Source: Methylocaldum sp. 14B
GTDB lineage: Bacteria > Pseudomonadota > Gammaproteobacteria > Methylococcales > Methylococcaceae
DNA: 64,000 nt
Direction: 5' to 3'
Assembly: GCF_002005105.1 (NCBI RefSeq)
Contig: NZ_MSCV01000001.1
Location: 186,001 to 250,000 of the forward strand
The notes under the pieces were generated by a model, which saw nothing but the letters and a program-made list of their open reading frames with translations, was not told the DNA's origin and did not search any database. Positions 31,613 through 44,698 of this stretch are shown here, piece by piece. The first letter of the stretch is position 1, and the number at the start of each line of letters is the position of its first letter. Position numbers and translations under genes: made by a program.

Positions 31613-32334
31613 AATCGATACCGCTCTACATCAGCTATGAGCACGATTGTGATTACCTGCCGGGAAGGCAGGCGCAGATGGCTTATGTTTCGCCACGGGA
31701 GTCATTGGATGTCGATATTTATTCGTGGCTCGCAACCAGAGGTTTCCGTCGAAGCGGCGACATGGTTTACCGGCCGCACTGCTCGAATTGCTCGGCTTGT
31801 GTGCCGGTACGCATACCGGTCGCGCGATTTCGGCCGAATCGCGGGCAGCGTCGGATTCAGCGGATGAATGCCGATTTGGAAATTGCTCTGAAGCCGGCTC
31901 GATTCGAAGAGGCGCACTATCGACTCTTCCTGCGGTATCTCAATGCGCGGCATTCGGATGGCCATATGGCCGAATCCTCGGCGGAGGATTACATTCGTTT
32001 TCTTGCGTGCGGATGGGCGGAGACCGGTTTCTACGAGTTTAAGCGCGGGGATAGCTTGTTGGCAGTAGCTGTCACCGACTGTTTGGCCGATGGCCTCTCG
32101 GCGGTTTATACGTTCTTCGATCCCGATTTACCCGCACTCAGCCTGGGCAGCTATGCCATTTTGTGGCAAGTAGCGGAGACCAAACGACGCGGATTGGATT
32201 GGCTATATCTCGGATTCTGGATATCCAGTTGCCGAAAAATGAGCTATAAAAATTCGTTTCGTCCTCTACAGGCTCTGGTGGGCGAAGACTGGGTACTGGT
32301 GGAAAAAGGCGAGAATATCGTGCTTGAAACTTAA
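31609..32334 (+). CDS. bpt: Aspartate/glutamate leucyltransferase (Ate1-like)
   Basis: A 241-residue Bpt, which adds Leu to N-terminal Asp or Glu, the second bacterial route to N-degrons. The N-terminal cysteine motif HCSNCSACVPVRIPVARFRP and the C-terminal YLGFWISSCRKMSYKNSFRP are characteristic. It is coupled to aat by the ATGA overlap, so both leucyl-transferases are made together. Length is normal. Confidence 0.95.
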   Translation: MKSIPLYISYEHDCDYLPGRQAQMAYVSPRESLDVDIYSWLATRGFRRSGDMVYRPHCSNCSACVPVRIPVARFRPNRGQRRIQRMNADLEIALKPARFEEAHYRLFLRYLNARHSDGHMAESSAEDYIRFLACGWAETGFYEFKRGDSLLAVAVTDCLADGLSAVYTFFDPDLPALSLGSYAILWQVAETKRRGLDWLYLGFWISSCRKMSYKNSFRPLQALVGEDWVLVEKGENIVLET

Positions 32335-32384
32335 TATGATATTATTCGGCTTTTACTGTTCGTATTCACTTTTGAGAGAGGTTT

Positions 32385-32603
32385 ATGTCGAAAGAAGATC
32401 ACATCGAAATGGAAGGCAAAGTGATCGAAACTTTGCCCAATACGACTTTTCGCGTCCAGTTGGATAACGGTCATATTATTACGGCACATATTTCCGGCAA
32501 AATGCGCAAGCATTACATCCGCATTCTGACGGGTGACCGCGTAAAAGTGGAAATGACGCCGTACGATTTAACGAAAGGCCGAATCACCTTTCGTCAGCGT
32601 TAA
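32385..32603 (+). CDS. infA: Translation initiation factor IF-1
   Basis: A 72-residue S1-fold protein that binds the 30S A site during initiation. [20 protein letters not shown] and [20 protein letters not shown] are near-universal IF-1 sequence. A GAGAGAGG ribosome binding site lies just upstream. The gene converges with clpA after a 4-base gap; proximity of infA to clpA and aat is also seen in E. coli. Confidence 0.98.
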   Translation: MSKEDHIEMEGKVIETLPNTTFRVQLDNGHIITAHISGKMRKHYIRILTGDRVKVEMTPYDLTKGRITFRQR

Positions 32604-32607
32604 GAAC

Positions 32608-34875
32608 TCAGACTTCCGCTGCTTCGTGCACGCCTTCGATGGTAAACGCCAGTTGGCCATCTTCCACGCTGATTCTCACTACTCCGCCCTCGCTTAACTT
32701 GCCGAATAGGATTTCATCGGCCAAGGGCTTTTTGATGTTTTCCTGAATAACCCGGGCCATGGGTCTCGCCCCCATAGACGGGTCGAAGCCGTGTTCGGCC
32801 AGCCATTCCCGCGCATCGGGCTCCAAAACCACCGACACCCGCTTTTCCGCCAGTTGCGATTCCAGTTCGAACATGAACTTGTCGACGACTTGGCCGATGA
32901 TGTCGAGGTTGAGCGGCTTGAACTGAATAATGGCATCCAGCCGGTTGCGGAACTCGGGCGAAAACATTCGCTCGATGACCTTCATGCTGTCGGTGGAGTG
33001 ATCCTGCTGGGTAAAACCGATCGACGGCCTGCCGCCCTCGGAGGCTCCGGCATTGGTCGTCATGATCAGGATGATATTCCGGAAATCGGCCTTTCGTCCG
33101 TTGTTATCGGTCAAGGTGCCGTGATCCATGACCTGCAGCAACAGGTTGAACACATCGGTATGGGCCTTCTCGACCTCGTCGAGAAGCAACACTGCATGCG
33201 GATGCTTGTTGACTTCTTCGGTCAACAAGCCGCCCTGGTCGAAGCCTACATAGCCGGGCGGGGCACCAATCAATCGGGATACGGTATGCCGCTCCATGTA
33301 TTCGGACATATCGAAGCGGATGAGCTCGATGCCCAGTACCTTGGCCAACTGGCGGGTGACTTCGGTTTTTCCGACGCCGGTTGGGCCTGCGAACAGGAAG
33401 CAGCCGATGGGTTTTTGCACTTCACGAAGTCCCGCTCGCGACAGTTTGATCGCGGAGGCCAAGGTCGAAATGGCTTCATCCTGGCCGAATACCAGCATCT
33501 TCAGATTCTTTTCGAGATCCCGCAGTTTGTCCTTGTCGTTGGTGGAAACCGTTTTCGGCGGAATGCGCGCGATTTTCGAGACGATATCCTCGATCTCCAA
33601 AGTGCCGATCAGCTTCTTCCGGCGGGAAACCGGCAACAGCCGCTGGCTGGCCCCTGCCTCGTCAATCACGTCGATAGCTTTGTCCGGCAAGTGACGGTCG
33701 GTAATGTACCGATCGGATAATTCGGCTGCCGTGCGGAGCGCTGCCAGTGAATATTTCACGTCATGGTGTTTTTCGAACCGCGACTTGAGTCCGCGCAGAA
33801 TGTGGTAGGTCTCGTCGACAGTAGGCTCATGGATATCGATTTTCTGAAAACGACGGGCCAGAGCCCTGTCTTTTTCGAAAATACCCCGATATTCCTGATA
33901 AGTGGTGGACCCAATGCAGCGCAGTTCGCCCGAGGCCAATACCGGCTTGATCAGGTTCGAGGCGTCCATCACGCCGCCCGACGCCGATCCGGCTCCGATA
34001 ATGGTGTGAATCTCGTCGATGAACAGAATCGAATTGGGCTCTTTCTTGAGCTGTGCAAGCAGTGCTTTGAGACGTTTCTCGAAATCGCCGCGGTATTTGG
34101 TTCCGGCAACCAAGGAGCCGAGATCCAGCGCATAAATCGTGCTTTCCGACAGGACTTCCGGCACCTCTTTGTCGACGATCTTCTTGGCCAGTCCCTCAGC
34201 GATCGCGGTCTTACCGACGCCGGCCTCGCCGACCAGCAACGGATTATTCTTGCGACGCCGACACAGGACCTGGATGGTGCGTTCGATCTCGCCCTTGCGT
34301 CCGATCAGCGGGTCAATCTTTCCGCGTTTCGCCAATTCGTTAAGGTTGGAAGCAAATTTTTCCAAAGGATTGGCGGCAGCGCCTTCACCTTCGTCGCTTT
34401 CCGAAGTGGTGCTGCTTTTCGGACTCGCATCCGAATCTTCGCGAACTTTCGAAATGCCGTGAGAAATGTAATTGACGACGTCCAAGCGGGTCACGTCCTG
34501 CTTGTTGAGCAGATAAACGGCTTGGGAGTCCTGCTCGCTGAAAATAGCGACCAGGATGTTGGCGCCGGTGACCTCTTTCTTGCCCGAGGACTGGACGTGA
34601 AAGGCCGCTCTCTGGAGGACTCGCTGAAAGCCGAGCGTCGGCTGAGTTTCGCGCTTCACGCCAGGCGGGATGAGCGGCGTCGTTTCATCCAGAAACTCGG
34701 TCAGATCCTTTCTCAATTGATCGATGTTCGCGCCGCAGGCTCGAAGCACTTCAACGGCTATCGAATTGTCGAGCATCGCGAGCAAGAGATGCTCGACGGT
34801 TATGAATTCGTGCCTTTTCTCGTAGGCCGATCGGAACGCGACGTTTAATGAATATTCGAGTTCTTTGCTTAACAT
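32608..34875 (-). CDS. clpA: ATP-dependent Clp protease ATP-binding subunit ClpA
   Basis: A 755-residue AAA+ unfoldase, close to the 758 of E. coli, that feeds substrates to ClpP. The N-domain (LSKELEYSLNVAFRSAYEKR) docks ClpS. Walker A motifs are GEAGVGKTAIAEGLAKK in the first ring and GPTGVGKTEVTRQLAKVLG in the second. It lies 15 bases downstream of clpS on the same strand, the standard arrangement. No clpP is in the window. Confidence 0.98.
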   Translation of the reverse strand: MLSKELEYSLNVAFRSAYEKRHEFITVEHLLLAMLDNSIAVEVLRACGANIDQLRKDLTEFLDETTPLIPPGVKRETQPTLGFQRVLQRAAFHVQSSGKKEVTGANILVAIFSEQDSQAVYLLNKQDVTRLDVVNYISHGISKVREDSDASPKSSTTSESDEGEGAAANPLEKFASNLNELAKRGKIDPLIGRKGEIERTIQVLCRRRKNNPLLVGEAGVGKTAIAEGLAKKIVDKEVPEVLSESTIYALDLGSLVAGTKYRGDFEKRLKALLAQLKKEPNSILFIDEIHTIIGAGSASGGVMDASNLIKPVLASGELRCIGSTTYQEYRGIFEKDRALARRFQKIDIHEPTVDETYHILRGLKSRFEKHHDVKYSLAALRTAAELSDRYITDRHLPDKAIDVIDEAGASQRLLPVSRRKKLIGTLEIEDIVSKIARIPPKTVSTNDKDKLRDLEKNLKMLVFGQDEAISTLASAIKLSRAGLREVQKPIGCFLFAGPTGVGKTEVTRQLAKVLGIELIRFDMSEYMERHTVSRLIGAPPGYVGFDQGGLLTEEVNKHPHAVLLLDEVEKAHTDVFNLLLQVMDHGTLTDNNGRKADFRNIILIMTTNAGASEGGRPSIGFTQQDHSTDSMKVIERMFSPEFRNRLDAIIQFKPLNLDIIGQVVDKFMFELESQLAEKRVSVVLEPDAREWLAEHGFDPSMGARPMARVIQENIKKPLADEILFGKLSEGGVVRISVEDGQLAFTIEGVHEAAEV

Positions 34876-34890
34876 AGAATCAGGGCCTGT

Positions 34891-35211
34891 TCAGGCTTCC
34901 TCCATTGTGCAAAGCAGAGGATGCTGGTGCTGCCGAGAATAATCGTTCACCAGCTGGACTTTGGTTTCTGCAACGTCCTTGGAGAAGACGCCACAAACGC
35001 CGATGCCCCGCGTATGAACGTGAAGCATAATCTGGGTAGCTTTTTCCTCGCTCATGCCGAAGAACGTTTTCAATACCAAAACGACGAAATCCATCGGAGT
35101 GAAATCGTCGTTCAACAGAATCACTTTATAAAGCGGTGGCCGTTTAAGTTTTGGCTTCGCTTCCTGTACGACAACATCGTCTGTGAGCTTGTGATCAGGA
35201 TGTTGTGCCAT
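34891..35211 (-). CDS. clpS: ATP-dependent Clp protease adaptor ClpS
   Basis: A 106-residue N-recognin that binds N-terminal Leu, Phe, Tyr and Trp and hands substrates to ClpA. The conserved core [19 protein letters not shown], then THE-like [20 protein letters not shown], includes the hydrophobic pocket and the conserved DD. The N-terminal ~20 residues are the flexible extension needed for delivery. With aat, bpt and clpA it completes the local N-degron set. Confidence 0.97.
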   Translation of the reverse strand: MAQHPDHKLTDDVVVQEAKPKLKRPPLYKVILLNDDFTPMDFVVLVLKTFFGMSEEKATQIMLHVHTRGIGVCGVFSKDVAETKVQLVNDYSRQHQHPLLCTMEEA

Positions 35212-35329
35212 TTCTCGCCCTTGAACTGCAACATGTCTAGACCACGGCTACTATAGCATCTGCGGGCTCCGTTGTATTAGACCGCCCTTGGTATAAATGA
35301 TTTCCCGTCACAACCATTCGCCATAGGTT

Positions 35330-36082
35330 TCACGATCGCGTTAAAGCGTTACGACGATCCGGAAAAGGAAGCTTTCTGGGGAGTATCCACATCTCGTACA
35401 TCGAGACCACCCACATGAATACGAACGCCATAGCCAAACCAGCGCCTCCAAGAACGACCAGGAGGGCGAAGTGTGGGTTCAGTTTAGTCAGCCACCAGGA
35501 TGTGATGTCAAGCAGTAAGAAAGCGTAAGGCATGATGATCGCCGCGCCCTTCAGTTTCACGGGAACTCCCGTGGATAAGGCGAAGATCAGTCCGACGAAC
35601 ATGAAAATGAATGAAATGCCGAATAAATGAATATGCGACACGCGCGTCAATGACGAGAAAGTCGCGCCCTCGTCGGATGCGGTCCGCGCTTTGATGGTCG
35701 CGAATTGCGTGAAGTCGGGCAATCCGCCGGCTTCCGCATTGTGACAACTGACGCAGCGTTGCTCGAAGATGGGCTTTATGTCGCTTTCATAAGCTTTCTC
35801 GCTGGCGCCGTCGCGCACCCATTGGATGATCTTGAAGCGTTCTTCGTCCGGCGCCATGGGCTTCATGGAGCCGTTCAGCTGGCTTTCAAGTACGGAACCG
35901 GAACGATTGCCGTAATAGCTGTAGACGATATCTTCGATGGAAAGACCGAATTTGCCGTCAGCCATTCCGTGGGTAAACAGGATCTGGATCATTGCGACGG
36001 CATAGCCGATTGCTATGACCGTCAAATAACCGGAAAATAACAGCTTTATCGCTAATCCTAAACTGCTTAGGTTGAACGGCAT
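35330..36082 (-). CDS. Membrane-anchored monohaem c-type cytochrome
   Basis: A 250-residue protein with one N-terminal transmembrane helix (IKLLFSGYLTVIAIGYAVAM), a periplasmic domain containing a single haem c site CVSCH (~residue 110) and three more C-terminal hydrophobic segments (LFGISFIFMFVGLIFALSTG, IIMPYAFLLLDITSWWL, FALLVVLGGAGLAMAFVFMW). A distal ligand cannot be fixed by eye. It resembles unclassified cytochromes of methylotrophs and denitrifiers. Electron-transfer function is inferred from the haem site. It is monocistronic and divergent from nudJ. Confidence 0.75.
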   Translation of the reverse strand: MPFNLSSLGLAIKLLFSGYLTVIAIGYAVAMIQILFTHGMADGKFGLSIEDIVYSYYGNRSGSVLESQLNGSMKPMAPDEERFKIIQWVRDGASEKAYESDIKPIFEQRCVSCHNAEAGGLPDFTQFATIKARTASDEGATFSSLTRVSHIHLFGISFIFMFVGLIFALSTGVPVKLKGAAIIMPYAFLLLDITSWWLTKLNPHFALLVVLGGAGLAMAFVFMWVVSMYEMWILPRKLPFPDRRNALTRS

Positions 36083-36242
36083 GATTCAGCTCCAGCCGGA
36101 AGGGGTAAGTTAGAGGGTTTATCCTAGCCTGCCCACCGGGCATCGACAAACCTCGCAACATTCTAATTCTATATGTTATATGGCCGTTTTTCTTTTAGCA
36201 CACGCGAACCGGCTAGGCAATTTACACATCAGTTAAAAGTGC

Positions 36243-37851
<1,609 letters not shown>

Positions 37852-37887
37852 GTTTCGCAATCTCACTATAAAGTTAAGGTTTTCTGA

Positions 37888-39249
<1,362 letters not shown>

Positions 39250-39263
39250 GTAACAAACAAACG

Positions 39264-39887
39264 ATGTTCAAAAAAGCATTACTTCTTTTATTGATCGTTC
39301 TTCCGGTCTTTCCGATAGCGGCGGAAGAGGCGCCGGTCCAGCGGCTCCGGAATTTCCTGGCGAAAGCGAATACCCTACAGGCGGAATTTTCCCAGGTCGT
39401 GATCGATGAAGCCGGCAGTCCCCGCCAGCGCACCAGCGGCGTGTTCTATCTTCAGCGTCCCGGCAAGTTCCGCTGGGATTACAAGAAGCCTTACAGCCAG
39501 GAAATCGTTTCCAATGGCGGCAAGGTCTGGTTCTACGACGTCGACCTCGAACAGGTAACCGCCAAGCGCCTCGACGATGCGATCGGTTCCACGCCAGCTC
39601 TGCTGCTGAGCGGCGAAGTGGCGCTGGAAAAGAATTTCAAGATCGAGAATCAGGGCATGGACGAGGGCTTGTTCTGGATCAAGCTGGTGCCGAAGGCCGA
39701 AGACAGCGGATTCAAATACGTCCTGATCGGCCTGGACGGCGACACGCTCGCGGGGATGGAACTGAGCGACAATTTCGGCCAGCTCACCCGCATCTATTTC
39801 ACCGGGGTGAAAACGGGACTCAAGCTGGACCGCAGCCTGTTCGAATTCCGTCCTCCGCCGGGAGTCGACGTGTTCGAGGAAAAATAA
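39264..39887 (+). CDS. lolA: Outer-membrane lipoprotein carrier protein
   Basis: A 207-residue periplasmic chaperone that shuttles lipoproteins from LolCDE to LolB. The signal peptide is [20 protein letters not shown] with cleavage likely before EE. The mature start ([20 protein letters not shown]) and [20 protein letters not shown] are family hallmarks. I chose the ATG at 39264, since it begins the signal peptide directly; a TTG at 39246 is the alternative. It is followed 4 bases later by rarA, as in E. coli. Confidence 0.95.
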   Translation: MFKKALLLLLIVLPVFPIAAEEAPVQRLRNFLAKANTLQAEFSQVVIDEAGSPRQRTSGVFYLQRPGKFRWDYKKPYSQEIVSNGGKVWFYDVDLEQVTAKRLDDAIGSTPALLLSGEVALEKNFKIENQGMDEGLFWIKLVPKAEDSGFKYVLIGLDGDTLAGMELSDNFGQLTRIYFTGVKTGLKLDRSLFEFRPPPGVDVFEEK

Positions 39888-39891
39888 ACGC

Positions 39892-41205
39892 GTGAATACG
39901 GATCTTCAGAGACCTCTGGCCGACCGGATGCGGCCCCGCTGCCTGGACGAGTATATCGGCCAGCGGCATTTGATATCGCCCGGCAAGCCTCTTTATGAGG
40001 CCATCAAGGCCGGCAAGCTTCATTCGATGATTTTCTGGGGGCCGCCCGGCACCGGCAAGACGACCTTGGCGCGGATCGTCGCCCGTCACGCCGACGCGGA
40101 ATTCCTGCCGATCTCGGCGGTACTGGCGGGCGTCAAGGAAATCCGAGAAGCGGTGGCCGAGGCGAAGCGGCTTTTGACCGAGCATAATCGGCGCACCATT
40201 CTATTCGTGGACGAGGTGCATCGCTTCAACAAATCCCAGCAGGATGCCTTTCTGCCCCATGTGGAAGACGGCACCATCTATTTCATCGGCGCCACCACCG
40301 AGAATCCGTCCTTCGAGCTGAACAACGCCTTGCTTTCGCGTGCCCGCGTTTACCTGTTGAAGTCCTTGTCGGAAGACGATCTGCTGGATCTCATCGAGCG
40401 GGCCTTGCGGGATGGCGAACGAGGCGTCGGCCGGCCGGACCTCGGATTTCCCGAGGAGCTTCGCTGCTGGTACGCCAAGGCGGCCGACGGTGATGCTCGA
40501 AAAGTCCTGAGTCTGCTGGAGATCACTCTCGATCTGTTGGAAGTGGGACAAGACAAAATCACCACGGACATCGCACGGGAAGTGCTCGCCGGCGGCGGAA
40601 ACCGGCGATTCGACAAGCAGGGCGAGGATTTTTATAACCAGATTTCCGCGCTGCACAAATCGGTGCGGGGCAGCGCTCCGGACGCGGCCTTGTACTGGCT
40701 GTGCCGCATGCTGGACGGCGGCTGCGATCCGCTTTATCTCGCACGCCGCATCGTCCGTATCGCCAGCGAGGATATCGGCAATGCGGACCCGCGCGCGCTG
40801 GAGCTGTCCCTGAACGCCTGGGATGCTCAGGAGCGTCTCGGCAGCCCGGAAGGCGAACTGGCCCTGGCTCAAGCGGTTCTGTATCTCGCTTGTGCCCCCA
40901 AGAGCAATGCGGTATACGTCGCCTATAATACGGCTCGTGCCGATGCTGCCAAAACCGGCAGTTTGGAAGTGCCGACTCATCTTCGCAACGCCCCCACGCG
41001 CTTGATGAAGGAACTCGATTACGGAAAGCATTACCGTTACGCTCATGATGAACCCGAAGCGTATGCGGCGGGTGAAAATTATTTCCCCGAAGGGTTTCCG
41101 CCCCGTGCATACTACAAGCCGGTTTCGAGAGGGCTGGAAATCAAGATCGCGGAAAAATTGGAACGGCTGAAGGTTTTAGATAAGGCGGCTCTGGATAAGA
41201 CTTAG
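39892..41205 (+). CDS. rarA: Replication-associated recombination protein A
   Basis: A 437-residue AAA+ ATPase of the clamp-loader type that acts at stalled forks. It starts at GTG. Landmarks are [20 protein letters not shown], Walker [18 protein letters not shown], Walker [20 protein letters not shown] and the C-terminal tetramerisation part with [20 protein letters not shown]. The lolA-rarA neighbourhood is conserved in gammaproteobacteria. Confidence 0.96.
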   Translation: MNTDLQRPLADRMRPRCLDEYIGQRHLISPGKPLYEAIKAGKLHSMIFWGPPGTGKTTLARIVARHADAEFLPISAVLAGVKEIREAVAEAKRLLTEHNRRTILFVDEVHRFNKSQQDAFLPHVEDGTIYFIGATTENPSFELNNALLSRARVYLLKSLSEDDLLDLIERALRDGERGVGRPDLGFPEELRCWYAKAADGDARKVLSLLEITLDLLEVGQDKITTDIAREVLAGGGNRRFDKQGEDFYNQISALHKSVRGSAPDAALYWLCRMLDGGCDPLYLARRIVRIASEDIGNADPRALELSLNAWDAQERLGSPEGELALAQAVLYLACAPKSNAVYVAYNTARADAAKTGSLEVPTHLRNAPTRLMKELDYGKHYRYAHDEPEAYAAGENYFPEGFPPRAYYKPVSRGLEIKIAEKLERLKVLDKAALDKT

Positions 41206-41215
41206 TTACTATCGG

Positions 41216-41860
41216 ATGAGTTTTATGGTCGACCACCAAGCGGATCATGACGAGGGGACGGAACCGATGAGTGGCAGGGACGCGGAAAAGGAGCGCAGGC
41301 GATATTTTCGGATAGAAGACGAGATTATTCTTTTTTTCAGGGAAATAGCGCCCGATGAGATTCCTGATAATCGAAGTCCGCGGGACTTTCCCTTGGATTC
41401 TTTCGCCCTTTCAGCCAGCCTGGATTTACTGACTCAGGAGTCCCGAAAGCTGCTGCGGCGAATCGAAAAAGACAGTCCGGAAATCGGCGATTTTTTGAAG
41501 GTTCTGGAGCGCAAAATCGATCTCATCGCCCGGGCTTTCCTGAGCTACGAGGCCAACTTGCCGGAGCAGACCACTCAAGGTGTTAGCCTCAGCGCTTCCG
41601 GTTTATCCTTCGATGTGGAAAAGCCCTATGCTCCAGGTAAAGTGCTGGAAATCAAGATGGTCTTGCCGCCTGATCTGATCGGGTTAATTGCGTACGGTCG
41701 TATCGTTTATTGCAAAAAGAACGGGCCCGATTCCGAGCTGCCTTACCAAATTTCCGTGGATTTCGTCGGCTTGCGCGACAGCGATCGGGAGCTACTGATT
41801 CGCCACGTCGTCAGACGGCAGCTGCAGCAGCTTAGAAACAAGAAACAGCCATCGGAATAA
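41216..41860 (+). CDS. PilZ domain protein
   Basis: A 214-residue protein likely to bind cyclic di-GMP. The RRRYFRIE segment gives the RxxxR motif, and QGVSLSASGLSFDVEKPY gives the second, D/NxSxxG-like motif with S in the first position. The arrangement has ~95 residues between the two motifs, an insertion of helices also seen in other atypical PilZ proteins. With the first D/N altered, binding is uncertain. It follows rarA by 10 bases. Confidence 0.78.
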   Translation: MSFMVDHQADHDEGTEPMSGRDAEKERRRYFRIEDEIILFFREIAPDEIPDNRSPRDFPLDSFALSASLDLLTQESRKLLRRIEKDSPEIGDFLKVLERKIDLIARAFLSYEANLPEQTTQGVSLSASGLSFDVEKPYAPGKVLEIKMVLPPDLIGLIAYGRIVYCKKNGPDSELPYQISVDFVGLRDSDRELLIRHVVRRQLQQLRNKKQPSE

Positions 41861-41884
41861 GCGCTTCCGCGCCCCGCTTTATTC

Positions 41885-42874
41885 ATGCAGTACGATGCGC
41901 TGACTAAGACCCTGCTTCATTTGCTGTCCGATAATGGCTTTCACTCCGGAACGGAACTGGCGAGTCGCCTCGGTATCAGCAGAACGGCAGTCTGGAAAGC
42001 CGTTCGTGCTCTGCAATACCGTGGGATTGAAATCGCTGCCTTGCCGGGCAAAGGCTACCGGGTGACCCAGCCCGTTGAATTGCTCAGCGAAACAGTCATC
42101 CAATCCTCGTTGAGTCCGAGCGCCGGCCGGCTGCTCGGCGGTCTCGACATCTGCGACGAGATCGATTCGACAAATACGCATTTGATGCGCCTCGCTGCGA
42201 AAGGTGCTCCCTCGGGGGCGGTATGCCTCGCGGAAACGCAGACGGCCGGCAAGGGACGAATAGGTCGTTCCTGGCTTTCGCCCCTGGGAGCAAATATTTA
42301 TCTCTCGGTCTTGTGGCGTTTCGACGATCACTCCCGTGTGGCAGGACTTAGCCTGGCTGTCGGAGTAGCCGTGATTCGGGCACTGGACCGGACGGGGATT
42401 ATCGAGGTCGGACTCAAGTGGCCGAACGACATCTTGTGGGAAGATCGCAAATTGGGGGGGATCTTGCTGGAGGTCGCCGGGGAAGCCCATGGCGGATGCG
42501 CCGTGATCGTGGGCTTGGGGCTGAACCGCTACATTCCCCCCGTCGTGGGGCGCGGGATAGATCAGGCGTGGGTCGATCTTGCCACGGTGGCCGGCGCATC
42601 GGCTCCCTCGAGAAACCGCCTGGCCGCCTCGATTCTGAGCGAGCTTTTGCCTTTGCTGAACGATTATCGGCACACCGGACTTGGGCCCTATCTTGCTGAA
42701 TGGCGTCGCTATCATCATCTGACCGGGCGCGAGGTGGTCGTCCGTCAGGGCGATACGGAAACCGCCGGCACAGTTGCGGATGTTACCGGAGAAGGGTTGC
42801 TGGTCGTGGTGTGCAAGGACGGGAAACGCCGCGAGTTCGCATCCGGTGATGTGCGGCTCCGGATCGCCGGCTGA
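41885..42874 (+). CDS. birA: Biotin-[acetyl-CoA-carboxylase] ligase and biotin operon repressor
   Basis: A 329-residue BirA. The N-terminal winged helix (HSGTELASRLGISRTAVWKA) would repress biotin genes, and the central ligase domain has the biotin/ATP loop AGKGRIGRSWLSPLGANIYL plus GLKWPNDILWEDRKLGGILL. The C-terminal SH3-like domain is present (GREVVVRQGDTETAGTVADV). It immediately precedes coaX, a common pairing. Confidence 0.97.
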   Translation: MQYDALTKTLLHLLSDNGFHSGTELASRLGISRTAVWKAVRALQYRGIEIAALPGKGYRVTQPVELLSETVIQSSLSPSAGRLLGGLDICDEIDSTNTHLMRLAAKGAPSGAVCLAETQTAGKGRIGRSWLSPLGANIYLSVLWRFDDHSRVAGLSLAVGVAVIRALDRTGIIEVGLKWPNDILWEDRKLGGILLEVAGEAHGGCAVIVGLGLNRYIPPVVGRGIDQAWVDLATVAGASAPSRNRLAASILSELLPLLNDYRHTGLGPYLAEWRRYHHLTGREVVVRQGDTETAGTVADVTGEGLLVVVCKDGKRREFASGDVRLRIAG

Positions 42875-42887
42875 GCCGGAGACTGTC

Positions 42888-43631
42888 ATGCGGCTTCTGG
42901 TCGACATCGGCAACAGCCGAGTGAAATGGGGAATCGCCCAAGACAATCGGATTGTTTCGGGCGAATCTTTCCCTTCGGCTGGCGAATCGCTAGAAGAGTC
43001 ATTCGACCGCCACTGGCTGACTCTGCCCATACAGCGCCGCATATATATCTGTAACGTTGTCGGCGGCGAGGCGGAACACATCGCAACGGCCTGGACGCAA
43101 AGACGCTGGGGAGTTTCGCCAAACTTCGTCAAACCGGCCGATCGAGGCTACGGTGTGGTGAACGGTTACGAAAAGCCGGAAAAGCTAGGGGTCGACCGTT
43201 GGGTGAGTCTGATTGCCGCGCGGGAGTTCAGCAATGGGCCGGTCTGTGTCGCCGACTGTGGTACCGCGTTGACCTTCGACGTACTTGATGCGCAAGGCCG
43301 GCATCTCGGCGGCCTCATCGCGCCCGGCTTGGCGATGATGAAACGGGCGTTGGTGCTGGAAACGAAGGGCATCGGAGAGATCGACTGCGGCGATCCCGAG
43401 GTTTTAGGACGGAGCACAGCCGCAGCCGTAGAAGGCGGAGTATTAGCCGCTTGCGCGGGACTGATCGAGAGATCGGTCGGAAAAGCGGAGAAAGAATTGG
43501 GGCATGTACCCGATTTGGTCATTACCGGCGGCGATGCGGATAGGATTGCCGACAAACTCGACGGCCCGTGTAAGGTTGTTCCGGATCTGATATTGCGGGG
43601 ATTGCTCCGCATCGCGAGAAGCGTTTCATGA
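42888..43631 (+). CDS. coaX: Type III pantothenate kinase
   Basis: A 247-residue CoaX, the first enzyme of coenzyme A synthesis. The start MRLLVDIGNSRVKWGIAQ contains the phosphate-1 motif; VCVADCGTALTFDVLDAQGR and LGGLIAPGLAMMKRALVLET give the other ASKHA motifs. The ATG at 42888 follows 13 bases after birA. Its stop overlaps the SPOR gene start, so birA, coaX and SPOR form one transcript. Confidence 0.97.
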   Translation: MRLLVDIGNSRVKWGIAQDNRIVSGESFPSAGESLEESFDRHWLTLPIQRRIYICNVVGGEAEHIATAWTQRRWGVSPNFVKPADRGYGVVNGYEKPEKLGVDRWVSLIAAREFSNGPVCVADCGTALTFDVLDAQGRHLGGLIAPGLAMMKRALVLETKGIGEIDCGDPEVLGRSTAAAVEGGVLAACAGLIERSVGKAEKELGHVPDLVITGGDADRIADKLDGPCKVVPDLILRGLLRIARSVS

Positions 43632-44416
43632 AGTATGCTTTTTATAGTCTGATTCTGGCGAACGTCGTATTTTTCCTGTGGGAAAGCAGCATACTCGGGC
43701 GGGGAGTCAGTAGTGCGTCGTCCTATCAGGAATTGCGGCTCCCCCATGTCGTGGAACAAATAGCTTTGCTCAGCGAGCGCACTGGGTCGCCCGAAAAGGC
43801 CCCTGACCTGGTTTTGGCCGAGGTGTCCACGACCGAGGCTAAGCCGGAACAGATCAAGGGAACGACATCGATTGTCGAATCGGAGCCGGCCCAAAAATCG
43901 GAAGTACCTACCGACACGCCGTCCACATTGTCGACACGGGCCGTGGAATCGGGCTGTTTTCAGTGGGGCCCGATTACGGACGAGACGCGGGCGCGCGAAG
44001 TCTTGAATCTGGTTAAGCCTGAGTCCGATCAGGCTAGCCTTATCAAAAAACCTTCGGATCTGACCGACGGTTGGTGGGTGCTGTTTCCCAAGGCTCACGA
44101 TCTGGATACCGCCAAGGCGAACCGGAAGATGCTGCTCGAGAAAGGAGTAACCGACCTTTGGCTGTTCGACAAGGGCGCTTTGCAAGGGGCGATATCCCTC
44201 GGTCTTTTCAAAACCCGAAACCGAGCCGAGCAGGCTCAGAAAACATTCACGGAACAGGGCATCATTACCGAGGTAGTGCCCCGCCAGGTGCGAAACGAGG
44301 CTTATTGGGTTCGGATTCCATGGGCTCGTCCAGCATCGGACTTGGACGAAATTCTGAAGTCTACGGATGCGAAGGGCGCAGCGGGGTTATCCCCGGCACT
44401 CATTCCCTGTGATTGA
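43628..44416 (+). CDS. SPOR domain protein with N-terminal membrane anchor
   Basis: A 262-residue inner-membrane protein. The N-terminal segment YAFYSLILANVVFFLWESS is a membrane anchor, followed by a Glu/Pro/Thr-rich linker and a C-terminal SPOR-like domain (~185-250; ISLGLFKTRNRAEQAQKTFT, then WVRIPWARP). SPOR domains bind denuded glycan at the division septum. It overlaps coaX by 4 bases; SPOR genes often follow birA-coaX. Confidence 0.83.
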   Translation: MKYAFYSLILANVVFFLWESSILGRGVSSASSYQELRLPHVVEQIALLSERTGSPEKAPDLVLAEVSTTEAKPEQIKGTTSIVESEPAQKSEVPTDTPSTLSTRAVESGCFQWGPITDETRAREVLNLVKPESDQASLIKKPSDLTDGWWVLFPKAHDLDTAKANRKMLLEKGVTDLWLFDKGALQGAISLGLFKTRNRAEQAQKTFTEQGIITEVVPRQVRNEAYWVRIPWARPASDLDEILKSTDAKGAAGLSPALIPCD

Positions 44417-44504
44417 CCGGCCGCTATCCTCGATAAATCCGCTGGAGGCAGTGCCGAAGGTCGATAATCCTTCCCCGACGGATGTGTTTCATTTCTGGAA
44501 AGGC

Positions 44505-44535
44505 GTAGGTCGGCAATCCTTTGCCGACGCCTGAG
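44505..44535. repeat. Family A repeat, short fragment
   Basis: GGCGTAGGTCGGCAATCCTT followed by TGCCGACGCC: one internal arm of the family A element without its ends. Confidence 0.7.
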
Positions 44536-44698
44536 ATGTGGCTCGTTTCTCGACAGCTTACATAAGGCAGCGATCTCGTAAGCGGATTCGCCGACCACAT
44601 CAACGAGTGCCTTGAGCATTTTTCACCACAGTTTAGCGGTGTGGATCTGAAAGCCGTTGCGCATGCCCTTTCTTACGCCCTCGTGTCCCCCCTCTCTG

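Noticed and set aside
32791..34848. Two long rightward frames over clpA
   Set aside because: They mirror the codon structure of clpA on the other strand, lack ribosome binding sites and match no family.
41879..43132. Leftward 417-codon frame
   Set aside because: Antisense to birA and coaX, both unmistakable; the translation has no recognisable domain.
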